A stretch of 17,780 nt of DNA from Chloroflexota bacterium (GCA_005889515.1 VBHE01000167.1:1-17780), one strand, 5' to 3'. Positions 1 through 6,515 are shown, counted from the first letter of the stretch. Made by a program: numbers and translations. The notes: generated by a model not told the origin, from the sequence alone.

Positions 1-718
1 CCCCGACGTAGGCCACGCACCCCGGGGTGGCGGCGCAGGTCGAGACCATCCCCCGGTTCGTCCTCGTCCCGACCTCACCGCTCACCGGCGGCCAGGCGAG
101 GCTCGCGCCGTATCCCGGTGAGCTCCTCCACGCCTCGCTGGTGTTGGAGAGGAACTGGGTGAAGATGAAGGTGTCGCCGGAGGGCTCGGTGCGTCGCACC
201 GGCACGACGTGGGTGCTCGGGAGCGTGACCCCGGAGTTGAGCGTCGCGATCGCCGGGTCGTTCCAGCTGGTGATGTCCCCGCGGTAGATGCGCGCCAGGA
301 CGTCGCCGCTCAGCCGGAGGTCGCTCACCCCCGGCAGGTTGTAGTTGACCGCCTGCGCCGACACGACGACCGGCAGGTCGAGGACGTCCGGGTTCGCCTG
401 GGCCTGGGTGTTGCTGAGGTAGGCGTCCGACCCGCCGAGGTCGACGGCGCCGCTCAGCGCGTCGGCCATGCCCTTCCCCGACCCGCCCCCGGACGGCTGG
501 AGGGTGATGTTCGAGTACGCCTCCCTCAGCGGTGCGACCAGCTCCTGGAGGAAGGGGAGGAGCAGGGTCGACCCGGTCTCGGTGATGGTCACCGGCGAGG
601 CCGGGTTGCCCGCCGCGCCTCCGCCCGAGCCCGTGCTCGCGATCTGCGCGGCGGTCCCGCACGCGGTCAGAGCCGCGACCGCCCAGACACCCACGACGGC
701 CAGCCGCCTCGCGGTCAT
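1..718 (-). CDS. pstS: Phosphate ABC transporter substrate-binding lipoprotein PstS (partial, C-terminus off the window)
   Basis: This extracytoplasmic lipoprotein binds inorganic phosphate and delivers it to the PstCAB importer. The visible 239 residues begin with a short signal peptide ending in a lipobox (LTAC, Cys20). The mature part carries the family's phosphate-contact segments: GSTLLLP near residue 40, SGGGSGKG near 65, GGSDAYL near 82, and an RRTEPSGDTFIFTQFL block near 160 that matches the Arg/Ser-Gly-Thr ligand loop of PstS. A strong Shine-Dalgarno (GGAGGGAGG) lies just before the ATG at 718, which supports this start. The gene is divergent from the PH-like gene at 901, and the gap contains GTTCACC-type elements that could be a PhoP/PhoB site. 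Any pstC, pstA or pstB would lie beyond the left edge. Family assignment is secure; the C-terminal part cannot be judged. Confidence 0.93.
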   Translation of the reverse strand, partial: MTARRLAVVGVWAVAALTACGTAAQIASTGSGGGAAGNPASPVTITETGSTLLLPFLQELVAPLREAYSNITLQPSGGGSGKGMADALSGAVDLGGSDAYLSNTQAQANPDVLDLPVVVSAQAVNYNLPGVSDLRLSGDVLARIYRGDITSWNDPAIATLNSGVTLPSTHVVPVRRTEPSGDTFIFTQFLSNTSEAWRSSPGYGASLAWPPVSGEVGTRTNRGMVSTCAATPGCVAYVG

Positions 719-900
719 GGCGTCCTCCCTCCACCTCACACCGGCGTCCCCCGGGATGGTGACCGCCCGTGATTCCGCGTGCAATCGCGAGGAACGGACT
801 GCGTGGTTTCCTCGCCGTTCGTTAATCGATCTCTGCTCGATCGTTCACCGGCGAGGGTGAACGAACGAGAACCACATCCGGGCGCCGCCTGGAACGTTTA
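719..900. promoter_or_regulatory. Divergent intergenic region between pstS and the PH-like gene
   Basis: This 182-bp gap must hold the promoters of both divergent genes. I see no confident -35/-10 pair. What stands out is the right half (about 811-870), rich in GTTC/GAAC heptamers: GTTCGTTAATC near 817-827, GTTCACC at 843-849, and GGTGAAC at 856-862 followed by GAACGAG. No additional ORF is supported here. Confidence 0.5.
841..864. promoter_or_regulatory. Perfect inverted repeat, candidate operator / Pho-box-like site
   Basis: Arms TCGTTCACC (841-849) and GGTGAACGA (856-864) are exact reverse complements separated by 6 bp. The core heptamer GTTCACC is the known half-site of actinobacterial PhoP boxes. 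Those boxes are direct repeats of 11-bp units, and weaker units in register occur at 821 (GTTAATC) and 832 (TCTGCTC), each 11 bp apart. The palindrome is seen directly; binding by a phosphate-responsive regulator is inference, helped by the adjacent pstS. Confidence 0.45.
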
Positions 901-1425
901 ATGGGGCTGATGCGCCAGTGGATCTCGCCTTCGGTGTCGCCCGGGAGCCCGCGGTGCTCGTACCACCTCCCCGCCTCCCACGTCGTCGCCCTGATCGCCC
1001 TGTTCACCCTCGTGCCCGCCGCGATCTGCGAGGCGTTCTTCGACCTCGTCATCCGCCGCGATCTGCCGTACGGCACGCTGATCTGGGCCGCGGTCATCTG
1101 CTGGAACGTCTACTGGTTCCTGCTGCGCTTCGCCTACGCGGTCGACGTCGAGGAGGGCACGCTCCGCTGGCGGGCGCCACTGCGCTCCGGCTCGCTGTCG
1201 ATCTCGGAGCTGCGCCGCGTCCGCCCGAGCCGGATCTTCTCGAACATCGAGATCCTGGAGACCGGTGACGGAGCGCGCCTGCCGGTGTGGGCGGTCAAGG
1301 GCTTCGGCCGCCTCATGGGCGCGGTCGCGAACGAGCGGCCCGATCTGCCGGTCCTCCTGTCCCTGCAGGGGCGGTGGGCGGAACGCGTCCCCGTCCGATC
1401 CAGCTTTCGACCGGGCACGGGCTGA
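901..1425 (+). CDS. Two-helix membrane protein with PH-like C-terminal domain (uncharacterised)
   Basis: This 174-residue protein has two hydrophobic helices (about residues 29-51 and 60-82). A cytoplasmic beta-rich part follows, starting VDVEEGTLRWRAPL and continuing through SISELRRVRP. That pattern (membrane hairpin, a strand reading 'xVxxGTLRWR', then a loop to 'I..SELRRV') is typical of bacterial PH-like or YcxB-type proteins whose function is unknown. The ATG at 901 has a GGAACG 7 bp upstream; an in-frame ATG at 910 is an alternative. It is divergent from pstS and converges on the tautomerase gene 32 bp downstream. The gene at 10899 has the same architecture with little sequence identity. 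I do not assign a function. Confidence 0.75.
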   Translation: MGLMRQWISPSVSPGSPRCSYHLPASHVVALIALFTLVPAAICEAFFDLVIRRDLPYGTLIWAAVICWNVYWFLLRFAYAVDVEEGTLRWRAPLRSGSLSISELRRVRPSRIFSNIEILETGDGARLPVWAVKGFGRLMGAVANERPDLPVLLSLQGRWAERVPVRSSFRPGTG

Positions 1426-1435
1426 CCGCGGCCCG

Positions 1436-1465
1436 CGACGGCTGAGGCCTCGACGGCTCAGGCCT
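1436..1465. repeat. 15-bp tandem repeat at a convergent gene junction
   Basis: Two adjacent 15-bp units (CGACGGCTGAGGCCT and CGACGGCTCAGGCCT) differ at one base and are followed by a third partial CGACGG. Each contains the palindrome AGGCCT. They lie between the stop of the plus-strand PH-like gene and the last codons of the minus-strand tautomerase, so one copy encodes the end of that protein. A weak bidirectional terminator is possible, but no T tract is present. Confidence 0.5.
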
Positions 1466-1850
1466 CGACGGTCCTCCGGTCCTCCGAGGCCTCGCCGAGC
1501 AGGGCGCCCCTCTCCATGACCTGGTATCCGGGAACCTCGTGGATGAACAGGGCGATCTCGTCCCTCGGCTCGCCGGCGACCGAGCTCCACGCCTCGGCGA
1601 GTTCCAGGAGCAGCCTCCGCTTCACCTCCTCGCTGCGGCCCTGGCGGATGATGCCCACCATCCGGCCGGCCTCCACGACGTCGCCGGCGACGAAGAGGCT
1701 ACCCTCGGGGACCTCGACGAAGGAGCAGTTCACGTAGTGTGCCGGGGCTCCGGTGACCTCGGTGTGCACCCTGGTCACCGCCGCGGCGATCTCGGCCTTC
1801 CGTGCCGCGCTCGGACCACCGGCGCGAACGGTGAACTGGTAGAAGGGCAT
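1458..1850 (-). CDS. Tautomerase-superfamily protein, cis-CaaD / Cg10062-like
   Basis: The tautomerase superfamily uses an N-terminal proline, exposed by Met removal, as catalytic base or acid. This 130-residue protein starts M-P-F-Y. Numbered from Pro1, it has His28, an IRQGRS segment giving Arg68 and Arg71, and Glu112 in VMERG. These line up with Pro1, His28, Arg70, Arg73 and Glu114 of cis-3-chloroacrylic acid dehalogenase. The position of that enzyme's Tyr103 is Phe101 here. The length is near the roughly 150 residues of that subgroup, about twice that of 4-oxalocrotonate tautomerase. The start has GGGAGA about 8 bp upstream. Substrate is unknown; the Tyr loss argues against simply transferring the dehalogenase function. 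It is divergent from nadA. Confidence 0.85.
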   Translation of the reverse strand: MPFYQFTVRAGGPSAARKAEIAAAVTRVHTEVTGAPAHYVNCSFVEVPEGSLFVAGDVVEAGRMVGIIRQGRSEEVKRRLLLELAEAWSSVAGEPRDEIALFIHEVPGYQVMERGALLGEASEDRRTVEA

Positions 1851-1979
1851 CGCGTCGTCTCCCTGGTCCGGTTGTCTCCCCTCATCTCATTCTGTCGCTC
1901 CCCAGCGAGAAGCGCCGACTCCGGGAGTTTGAGTTATGCTGACCTAAACCAGCCAGCCCATCCCGGGGGGAGTGCAGCC

Positions 1980-2951
1980 GTGATCGTCCAGGTCGATCCC
2001 GTCCGCGAGGTCGCCTCGCTCGTCGAGCGGATCGACCGGCTGCGCCGGGTCCGCAATGCGGTGATCCTCGCTCACAACTACCAGGTTCCCGAGGTCCAGG
2101 ACGTGGCCGACTACGTCGGCGACTCGCTCGGGCTCGCCCGCCAGGCGGCGGAGACGGATGCCGACGTGATCGTCTTCTGCGGCGTCCACTTCATGGCGGA
2201 GACGGCGGCCATCCTCTGCCCCGAGCGCACCGTCCTGCTCCCCGACCTCGAGGCCGGCTGCTCGCTCGCCGACACCATCACCGCGGAGCAGCTGCGCGCC
2301 TGGAAGGCCGAGCACCCGGGGGCGGTGGTCGTCGCGTACGTGAACACCACCGCGGAGGTGAAGGCGGAGTCCGACTACTGCTGCACCTCCGCGAACGCGG
2401 CGCGGATCGTCGAGTCGATCCCCGCGGACCGCGAGATCCTCTTCCTCCCCGACATGTTCCTCGGCGCCCACGTCGAGCGGGTGACCGGACGGCGGCTGAC
2501 AGTCTGGATGGGCGAGTGCCACGTCCACGCGGGCATCGAACCGGCCCACCTCGACGCCATGCTCCGCGACCACCCCGACGCCGAGCTCCTCATCCATCCC
2601 GAGTGCGGCTGCACCACGCCGACCCTCTACCGGGCGAGCCAGGGCGACCTCCGCGGAGTCCCGATCACCGTCACCTCGACCGAGGGCATGGTGCGCCGCG
2701 CCGTCGAGTCGCCGGCGTCGACCTTCATCGTCGCCACCGAGCTCGGCATCCTCCACCGGATGCGGCGGTTCGCCCCCGCCAAGCGCTTCGTCCCCGCGTC
2801 GGCCGATGCGGTCTGCCCCTTCATGAAGCGGATCACGCTCGACAAGGTGGCCGCGGCGCTCGAGCGGATGGAGCCGCGGGTGACGGTCGCTCCGGAGATC
2901 GCCGCGCGCGCCCGCCGGGCGATCGACCGGATGCTCGCGGTCAGCGGCTGA
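1980..2951 (+). CDS. nadA: Quinolinate synthase NadA
   Basis: NadA condenses iminoaspartate with dihydroxyacetone phosphate to quinolinate in de novo NAD synthesis, using a [4Fe-4S] cluster. The 323-residue product shows the family blocks AHNYQVPEVQDVADYVGDSL (31-50), FCGVHFMAETA, a DYCCTSANA block and TEGM. By comparison with the Thermotoga enzyme, the three cluster cysteines are Cys94 (EAGC), Cys180 (GEC) and Cys279 (AVC). The HPECGC cysteines are additional. Translation most likely begins at the GTG at 1980, with GGGGGGAG 8 bp upstream; the frame is open far upstream, but that part overlaps the tautomerase gene and lacks NadA homology. nadB and nadC are not in the window. mtnA follows after 34 bp, probably co-transcribed. 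Confidence 0.96.
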   Translation: MIVQVDPVREVASLVERIDRLRRVRNAVILAHNYQVPEVQDVADYVGDSLGLARQAAETDADVIVFCGVHFMAETAAILCPERTVLLPDLEAGCSLADTITAEQLRAWKAEHPGAVVVAYVNTTAEVKAESDYCCTSANAARIVESIPADREILFLPDMFLGAHVERVTGRRLTVWMGECHVHAGIEPAHLDAMLRDHPDAELLIHPECGCTTPTLYRASQGDLRGVPITVTSTEGMVRRAVESPASTFIVATELGILHRMRRFAPAKRFVPASADAVCPFMKRITLDKVAAALERMEPRVTVAPEIAARARRAIDRMLAVSG

Positions 2952-2985
2952 GCCGTACGGCACGGCGGCGGCGTACCGTGGGTGG

Positions 2986-4038
2986 GTGAGCTCGTCGACC
3001 CTCCGCTACGAGCGCGGAACCCTGGTTCTCCTCGACCAGCGGCTGCTGCCCGGCGAGCGGCGGGAGCTCCGCTGCACCACCGCCGAGGAGGCCGCGGAGG
3101 CGATCCGCTCGATGGCGGTGCGCGGAGCTCCGGCGATCGGCGTCGCCGCCGCCCACGCGGTCGCGGTCGCCGCGCGGGCCGCGGCCGCCGGGGGAGGCGA
3201 TCCCGCGGTGGTGCGGCGCGCCGCCGAGGACGCCTGCGCGGTGCTCGAGACCGCCCGACCGACCGCCGTCAACCTCGCCGCGGCGGTGCACCGCATGCGC
3301 CGGGCGGTGATGCGCGACGCCGCGCTCAGTGGCGGGGCGGACGTGGCCGAGGCGCTCGAGGCGGAGGCGGCGGGGCTGGAGCGGTACGAGGTCGACGCCT
3401 GCGCGGCGATGGGACGCCACGGCGCCGAGCTGCTCGGCGAGAACGCCCGCGTCCTCGTCCACTGCAACGCGGGGTCGCTCGCCACCCCGGGGATCGGCAC
3501 CGCGCTCGCCCCCGTCTACGAGGCGCACGCGCGCGGCACCCTCGACGTGGTCTTCGTCGACGAGACCCGGCCCCGGCTCCAGGGGTCGCGGCTCACCGCC
3601 TACGAGCTCGGCGAGGCGGGCATCCCCCACCTCGTCATCGTCGACTCCCTGGCGGCGACGCTGATGCTCCACGGCGCCGTCGACGCCGTCCTCGTGGGCG
3701 CCGACCGGATCGCCGCCAGCGGCGACGTCGCCAACAAGGTGGGCACCTACGCGCTCGCGGTCGTCACCGCCCACCACGGGCTGCCCTTCTACGTCGTCGC
3801 GCCGACCTCCACCGTCGACCTCGCCTGCGAGACCGGGGCGGACATCCCGATCGAGGAGCGCGATCCCGCCGAGGTGCTCGAGCTCGCCGGCGAGCGGGTC
3901 GCGCCGGCGCAGACCCGAGCGCTGAACCCGGCCTTCGACGTCACACCCGCCTCGCTCGTGACCGCGCTGGTCACCGAGCGTGGCGTCGCCTCGCCGGTCA
4001 CCTCCTCGACGGTCGGCGGGCTGCTCCGGAGGTTCTGA
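2986..4038 (+). CDS. mtnA: S-methyl-5-thioribose-1-phosphate isomerase MtnA
   Basis: MtnA converts 5-methylthioribose-1-phosphate to 5-methylthioribulose-1-phosphate in methionine salvage. The 350-residue product is full length. It has VRGAPAIGV (45-53), the catalytic cysteine in HCNAGSLAT (Cys160), DETRPRLQGSRLTAYEL, the catalytic aspartate in GADRI (Asp240) followed by SGDVANKVGTY, and the closing IPIEERDP segment. Cys160 and Asp240 coincide with the Bacillus enzyme numbering. Two small departures from the usual pattern are HCNAG for HCNTG and SGD for NGD. The GTG start at 2986 follows a G-rich stretch (GGGTGG). The gene sits 34 bp after nadA, and its substrate would be supplied by MtnP, encoded separately at 7559. 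Later salvage enzymes are not in the window. Confidence 0.96.
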   Translation: MSSSTLRYERGTLVLLDQRLLPGERRELRCTTAEEAAEAIRSMAVRGAPAIGVAAAHAVAVAARAAAAGGGDPAVVRRAAEDACAVLETARPTAVNLAAAVHRMRRAVMRDAALSGGADVAEALEAEAAGLERYEVDACAAMGRHGAELLGENARVLVHCNAGSLATPGIGTALAPVYEAHARGTLDVVFVDETRPRLQGSRLTAYELGEAGIPHLVIVDSLAATLMLHGAVDAVLVGADRIAASGDVANKVGTYALAVVTAHHGLPFYVVAPTSTVDLACETGADIPIEERDPAEVLELAGERVAPAQTRALNPAFDVTPASLVTALVTERGVASPVTSSTVGGLLRRF

Positions 4039-4039
4039 C

Positions 4040-4063
4040 CCCCGACCGGTTACGGGGTCGGGG
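4040..4063. terminator. Hairpin between convergent mtnA and the Pro/Thr-tailed protein gene
   Basis: CCCCGACC (4040-4047) and GGTCGGGG (4056-4063) form an 8-bp perfect stem around an 8-base loop. The loop contains the minus-strand stop codon, and the mtnA stop lies 2 bp before the stem. Location and GC strength suit a bidirectional terminator for convergent genes, but there is no T tract on either side. Confidence 0.4.
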
Positions 4064-5030
4064 CGGCGGTCGGCGCCGGGGTCGGCGTGGCCGTCGGCGC
4101 CGGGGTCGGCGTCGGGGCCGGCGTCGGGGCGGGCGTGGCCGTCGGGGCCGGGGTCGGCGTGGGCACCGGCGTCGCGGTGGGTGCCGGGGTCGGCGTCGGC
4201 GTCGCCGTCGGCGCTGCGGTCGGAGCCGCGGTGGGCGCCGCGGTGGGTGCCGGGGTGGGGTCGCCGCTCGGTGGTGGCGACAGCAGGATCGGCGGGCTGG
4301 TCGGGCCCGGGACGAGCTGGATGGGCGCGCCCACGATGGTGACCGGGGGCGAGGACGCCGAGCCGTGGGTGGCGGGCGGCGTGGCGACCGGCACCACTGC
4401 GAGCGGGTTCTGCTTCGTCGGCGCGGGCACCGTCACCGTCGGCGGCAGGGTGTAGATCGGCAGCGACTGGTAGCCCTGCTGCGGCAGGTTCTCGGCGCTG
4501 CCGCCGGTGAACGGGCCGTTGGTGTAGTTCACCGAGCTCACGTTGGGTCCGAGGGTGTGCCAGGCGACGCCGAGCACCAGGCAGGCCGCGAGGATGCCGC
4601 CGGCGATGCCGGCGGGCTTCCGCCAGCGGATGCCCGTGGCAGCGGCCTCGGAGGTGTCGGCCCAGCGCCATCCAGCCTGCCGGCTGCTGCTGCTGACGTT
4701 GATCAGCGCCCGGACCGGGACCTCGGTCTCCGCGACGTCGGTGCCGGAGAGGTCACCGAGCTCGCTGATGACGGCGCGGATGCGGTTCCGCTGTGCGCGG
4801 GCGGCCTCGCGCTCGTCGACCGCGGGAAGCTCGAGAAGCGGGGTCGCCTCCTCCTCGCCCTCGTTCCGGCCGTCGACGAACCGCATCATGTGACTGAAGC
4901 GGTCGCCGCTGAAGCGCGCCCGGCGATCCCAGGCGGCGGCGAGCTGCTCCGGCGGGGAGAGCTCGGCGGCGAGGTCGAGGATCTCCTCGAGATCGTCGGG
5001 CTGATCCGCGGGTCGCTGCGGATCGATCAT
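4050..5030 (-). CDS. Single-pass membrane protein with Pro/Thr-rich extracellular tail (unrecognised family, intact paralogue)
   Basis: I do not recognise this 326-residue protein as a named family. Residues 1-135 are predicted cytoplasmic and charged, and open with a helical motif DLEEILDLAAELSPPE (13-28) followed by AWDRRARFSG. One membrane helix spans about 139-160 after WRKP, so the remainder should be outside. Residues about 165-255 are Ser/Thr/Pro-containing, and about 256-326 are almost pure Pro/Thr/Ala. The N-terminus and the WRKP-helix junction recur in the next gene upstream (5175-6414), so the two are paralogues. The start at 5030 overlaps the stop of a tiny ORF by ATGA, and an in-frame stop 9 bp upstream excludes a longer form. 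The tail resembles acceptors of protein O-mannosylation, and a PMT gene lies at 11480. An anti-sigma-like or surface-anchoring role is possible but not shown. Confidence 0.8.
   Translation of the reverse strand: MIDPQRPADQPDDLEEILDLAAELSPPEQLAAAWDRRARFSGDRFSHMMRFVDGRNEGEEEATPLLELPAVDEREAARAQRNRIRAVISELGDLSGTDVAETEVPVRALINVSSSSRQAGWRWADTSEAAATGIRWRKPAGIAGGILAACLVLGVAWHTLGPNVSSVNYTNGPFTGGSAENLPQQGYQSLPIYTLPPTVTVPAPTKQNPLAVVPVATPPATHGSASSPPVTIVGAPIQLVPGPTSPPILLSPPPSGDPTPAPTAAPTAAPTAAPTATPTPTPAPTATPVPTPTPAPTATPAPTPAPTPTPAPTATPTPAPTAAPTP
4056..4262 (-). repeat. C-rich minus-strand microrepeats encoding the Pro/Thr/Ala tail
   Basis: Degenerate 6- and 9-base repeats (GTCGGC, GGGGTCGGC, GTGGGTGCC on the plus strand) encode alternating PT/PA/AT dipeptides in the minus-strand gene. 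The plus strand carries many closely spaced GGG and GGGG runs, so it has G-quadruplex potential. The long plus-strand reading frame of Gly/Val/Ala here is a compositional shadow. Confidence 0.75.
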
Positions 5031-5089
5031 CGCTCGGTGTCACCCGAGACGGTGCGCGCGGCGTAGCTCCGCGACACGGTGCGTGGCAT
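5027..5089 (-). CDS. Tiny leader ORF translationally coupled to the Pro/Thr-tailed protein
   Basis: This 20-codon ORF starts with ATG at 5089, about 10 bp after GGAAGGG. It ends in a TGA that overlaps the ATG of the downstream gene (ATGA, 5030-5027). The predicted peptide is Arg/Ser/Thr-rich with no hydrophobic segment. The main gene itself has no good Shine-Dalgarno, so its translation could depend on reinitiation from this ORF. The same arrangement occurs before the paralogue (6411-6515), which makes chance less likely. An overlapping ATG at 5099 opens a different 19-codon frame, but its Shine-Dalgarno spacing is too short. Confidence 0.45.
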   Translation of the reverse strand: MPRTVSRSYAARTVSGDTER

Positions 5090-5120
5090 GGTCTCTCATC
5101 CCTTCCATGGCGAGCGGGCG

Positions 5121-5141
5121 CTCCCCCTGTAAACGGGGAAG
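5121..5141 (-). terminator. Intercistronic hairpin between the two paralogues
   Basis: Read on the minus strand, CTTCCCC, a 7-base loop GTTTACA and GGGGGAG form a 7-bp stem with one G-U pair. It lies in the 85-bp gap between the stop of the broken paralogue and the leader ORF of the intact one. No T tract follows, so it may be an attenuator or an RNA-stability element rather than a strong terminator. Confidence 0.3.
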
Positions 5142-5177
5142 GCCCGGAAATCCTGCCCGCCGGAGGGGCTCGAGCTA

Positions 5178-5560
5178 GAAGCCGGTCGGCGTCGGGGAGC
5201 CCGAGGGGCTCGGCGATCCGCTCGGCTTCGGGGTCGGCGCCGGGGTCGGCGATCCGCTCGGCTTCGGGGTCGGCGCCGGGGTGGGCGTCGGCCGCGGCGT
5301 CGGCGCGGGCGTGGGCGTGGGCCGCGGCGTCGGAGCCGGGGTCGGCGTCGGAGCCGGGGTCGGCGTCGGCCGCGGGGTCGGGAACGGCGTCGCCGTGGGC
5401 CGCGGGGTGGGCGTCGGGGCGGGCGTCGGGAACGGCGTCGGCGTGGGCCGCGGCGTCGGAGCCGGCGTCGGCGTCGGATTCGGCGTGGGCGTCGGGTTCG
5501 GCGTCGGGCTCGAGCTCGGGCTCGGCGTCGACGTGGGCTGCGGCGTGCCGCTCGGGCGCG
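5178..5560 (-). repeat. Low-complexity repeat array encoding the Pro/Thr/Ser tail of the broken paralogue
   Basis: Repeats of GTCGGC, GTGGGC and GCCGCGG type on the plus strand encode PTP, APTP, RPTP and NPTP units in the minus-strand gene. As in the first array, the plus strand has dense G runs. The reading frame stays open across the whole array although the gene is broken upstream, which suggests that the break is recent or artefactual. Confidence 0.75.
5211..5282 (-). repeat. Exact 36-bp tandem duplication
   Basis: Positions 5211-5246 and 5247-5282 are identical. Each unit begins CGGCGATCCGCTCGG and encodes a 12-residue TPAPTPKPSGSP module on the minus strand. Exact identity, including silent positions, indicates a recent tandem duplication near the C-terminus. 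Confidence 0.9.
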
Positions 5561-6410
5561 GGCTCGGCGACGGCTGCGGCGAGCCGCCCGGCGACGGCGA
5601 GCCGCTCGGGTTCGGGGTGAAGCTCGGGTTCGGCGTCGCCTGCGGGGTGCTCGACGGGTGCGGCCTCGGCGAGAAGGTCGGGCGCGGCGACGGCGTGCTG
5701 CTCGGGGTCGGGAACGGCGTCGCCCCCGGGAAGGGATTGAAGCCGCTGGTGTCACCGCCGTTTGGCCCACCGAAGGTCGGCCCGTCGGTCATCGGCGGCG
5801 AGAGCACGTGGTCGGACGCCTGGCTGCTCCCGGCGCTCCCCGCGGTCCCCGACGTCGAGGACGCCGCCTGGCCGCTGCCCTGCTGCACGCTGATCGCGGG
5901 CACCACCACCTTGGGCGGGGCGGTCGCCGGCGGGCGCGGCAGGGCGGCGAGGGTGGGGAAGCGGCCCGGGTCACCCGGGTCGGCGGCCGGTCCCAGCAGC
6001 GCCTGCGGCTGGGTGAACGGCAGCGAGCAGACCCCCGCTCACCGCCAGCGGCTTGCGCCAGGGGATCGGGATCCACTGCCTCGGGTAGACGACCGCCGGC
6101 AGGTGCCGTGGAGCCGGTGCCTCCTCGACGAGGGCGAGCTCGCCGAGCTCGGCCACGGCGGCGTCGATGTGGAAGCGCACCAGCTCGGCGCTCACCTCGG
6201 GGTCGGTGGCGTCGTCCTCCTCCTCGTGGACGGCCCCCTCCTCCCCACCGCGGAGCAGCCGGCTCATCATGCCCCCACCGGTGAAGCGGGCGCGGCGGTG
6301 CCATGCGGTCGGCAGCTCCTCCGGCGGTGACAGCTCGGCCGCGAGGTCGAGCAGCTCGTCGAGGTCGCCGTCGTGGCCGAGGTCGTCGTCGGGCGGGATG
6401 TACTCGACGC

Positions 6411-6515
6411 TCACCGCCACCACCCGCGGGTCCAGCACCGGACCGCAGACGCCGTCGCCTCGACCGGGCCTCGCGCGAACCCGTGCGCGTGCAGCCCGCG
6501 ATACATGCCTCGCAT
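6411..6515 (-). CDS. Tiny leader ORF coupled to the frame-broken paralogue
   Basis: This 34-codon ORF begins with ATG at 6515, preceded by a very strong AGGAAGGGAGG, with a second in-frame ATG at 6506. It ends with a TGA overlapping the GTG start of the next gene (GTGA, 6414-6411). The peptide is rich in Arg, Gly and Trp and resembles no family I know. It mirrors the leader ORF at 5027-5089 in placement, Shine-Dalgarno quality and overlap, but not clearly in sequence. It could be a coupling leader or simply the 5' remnant of a lost gene. Confidence 0.45.
   Translation of the reverse strand: MRGMYRGLHAHGFARGPVEATASAVRCWTRGWWR

Larger units (their letters stand above)
5175..6414 (-). pseudogene. 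Frame-broken paralogue of the Pro/Thr-tailed membrane protein
   Basis: Two minus-strand frames together make one protein of the same layout as the gene at 4050-5030. The first frame starts at GTG 6414. It encodes DLDELLDLAAELSPPE, AWHRRARFTG, an AVAELGELAL helix and the WRKP junction, then a truncated hydrophobic stretch SGGLLAAV. At about 6018-6035 the reading must shift by +1 to continue as FTQPQALLGP and onward into a roughly 190-residue Pro/Thr/Ser tail ending at the TAG at 5175. Unshifted, the first frame stops at 5971. The fused membrane segment has only about 10 hydrophobic residues against about 20 in the intact paralogue. A deletion of 3n+2 bases inside the helix is therefore more likely than one inserted base. 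A sequencing or assembly error is not excluded. GTG 6438 is an alternative start, but 6414 forms a GTGA overlap with the leader ORF. Confidence 0.75.

Noticed and set aside
1935..1947. TATGCT as -10 of nadA and a 3-residue upstream ORF (ATG CTG ACC TAA)
   Set aside because: No -35 at a suitable distance, and an ORF this short is expected by chance.
1539..1979. N-terminal extension of NadA in the same open frame
   Set aside because: It lies antisense over the tautomerase gene and lacks NadA homology; GTG 1980 has a good Shine-Dalgarno.
4087..4455. Plus-strand Gly/Val/Ala repeat protein (and the similar one at 5281-6330), PE-PGRS-like in look
   Set aside because: Antisense of the Pro/Thr tails; no Shine-Dalgarno or N-terminal domain, and the minus frame shows paralogy.
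5178..5560. CRISPR-like array
   Set aside because: Repeat units are short, degenerate and in frame with a protein tail; no uniform repeats and spacers and no cas genes.
5990..6040. Programmed +1 frameshift in the broken paralogue
   Set aside because: No slippery codon next to a stop at the shift point, and the membrane helix would remain too short; deletion or error fits better.
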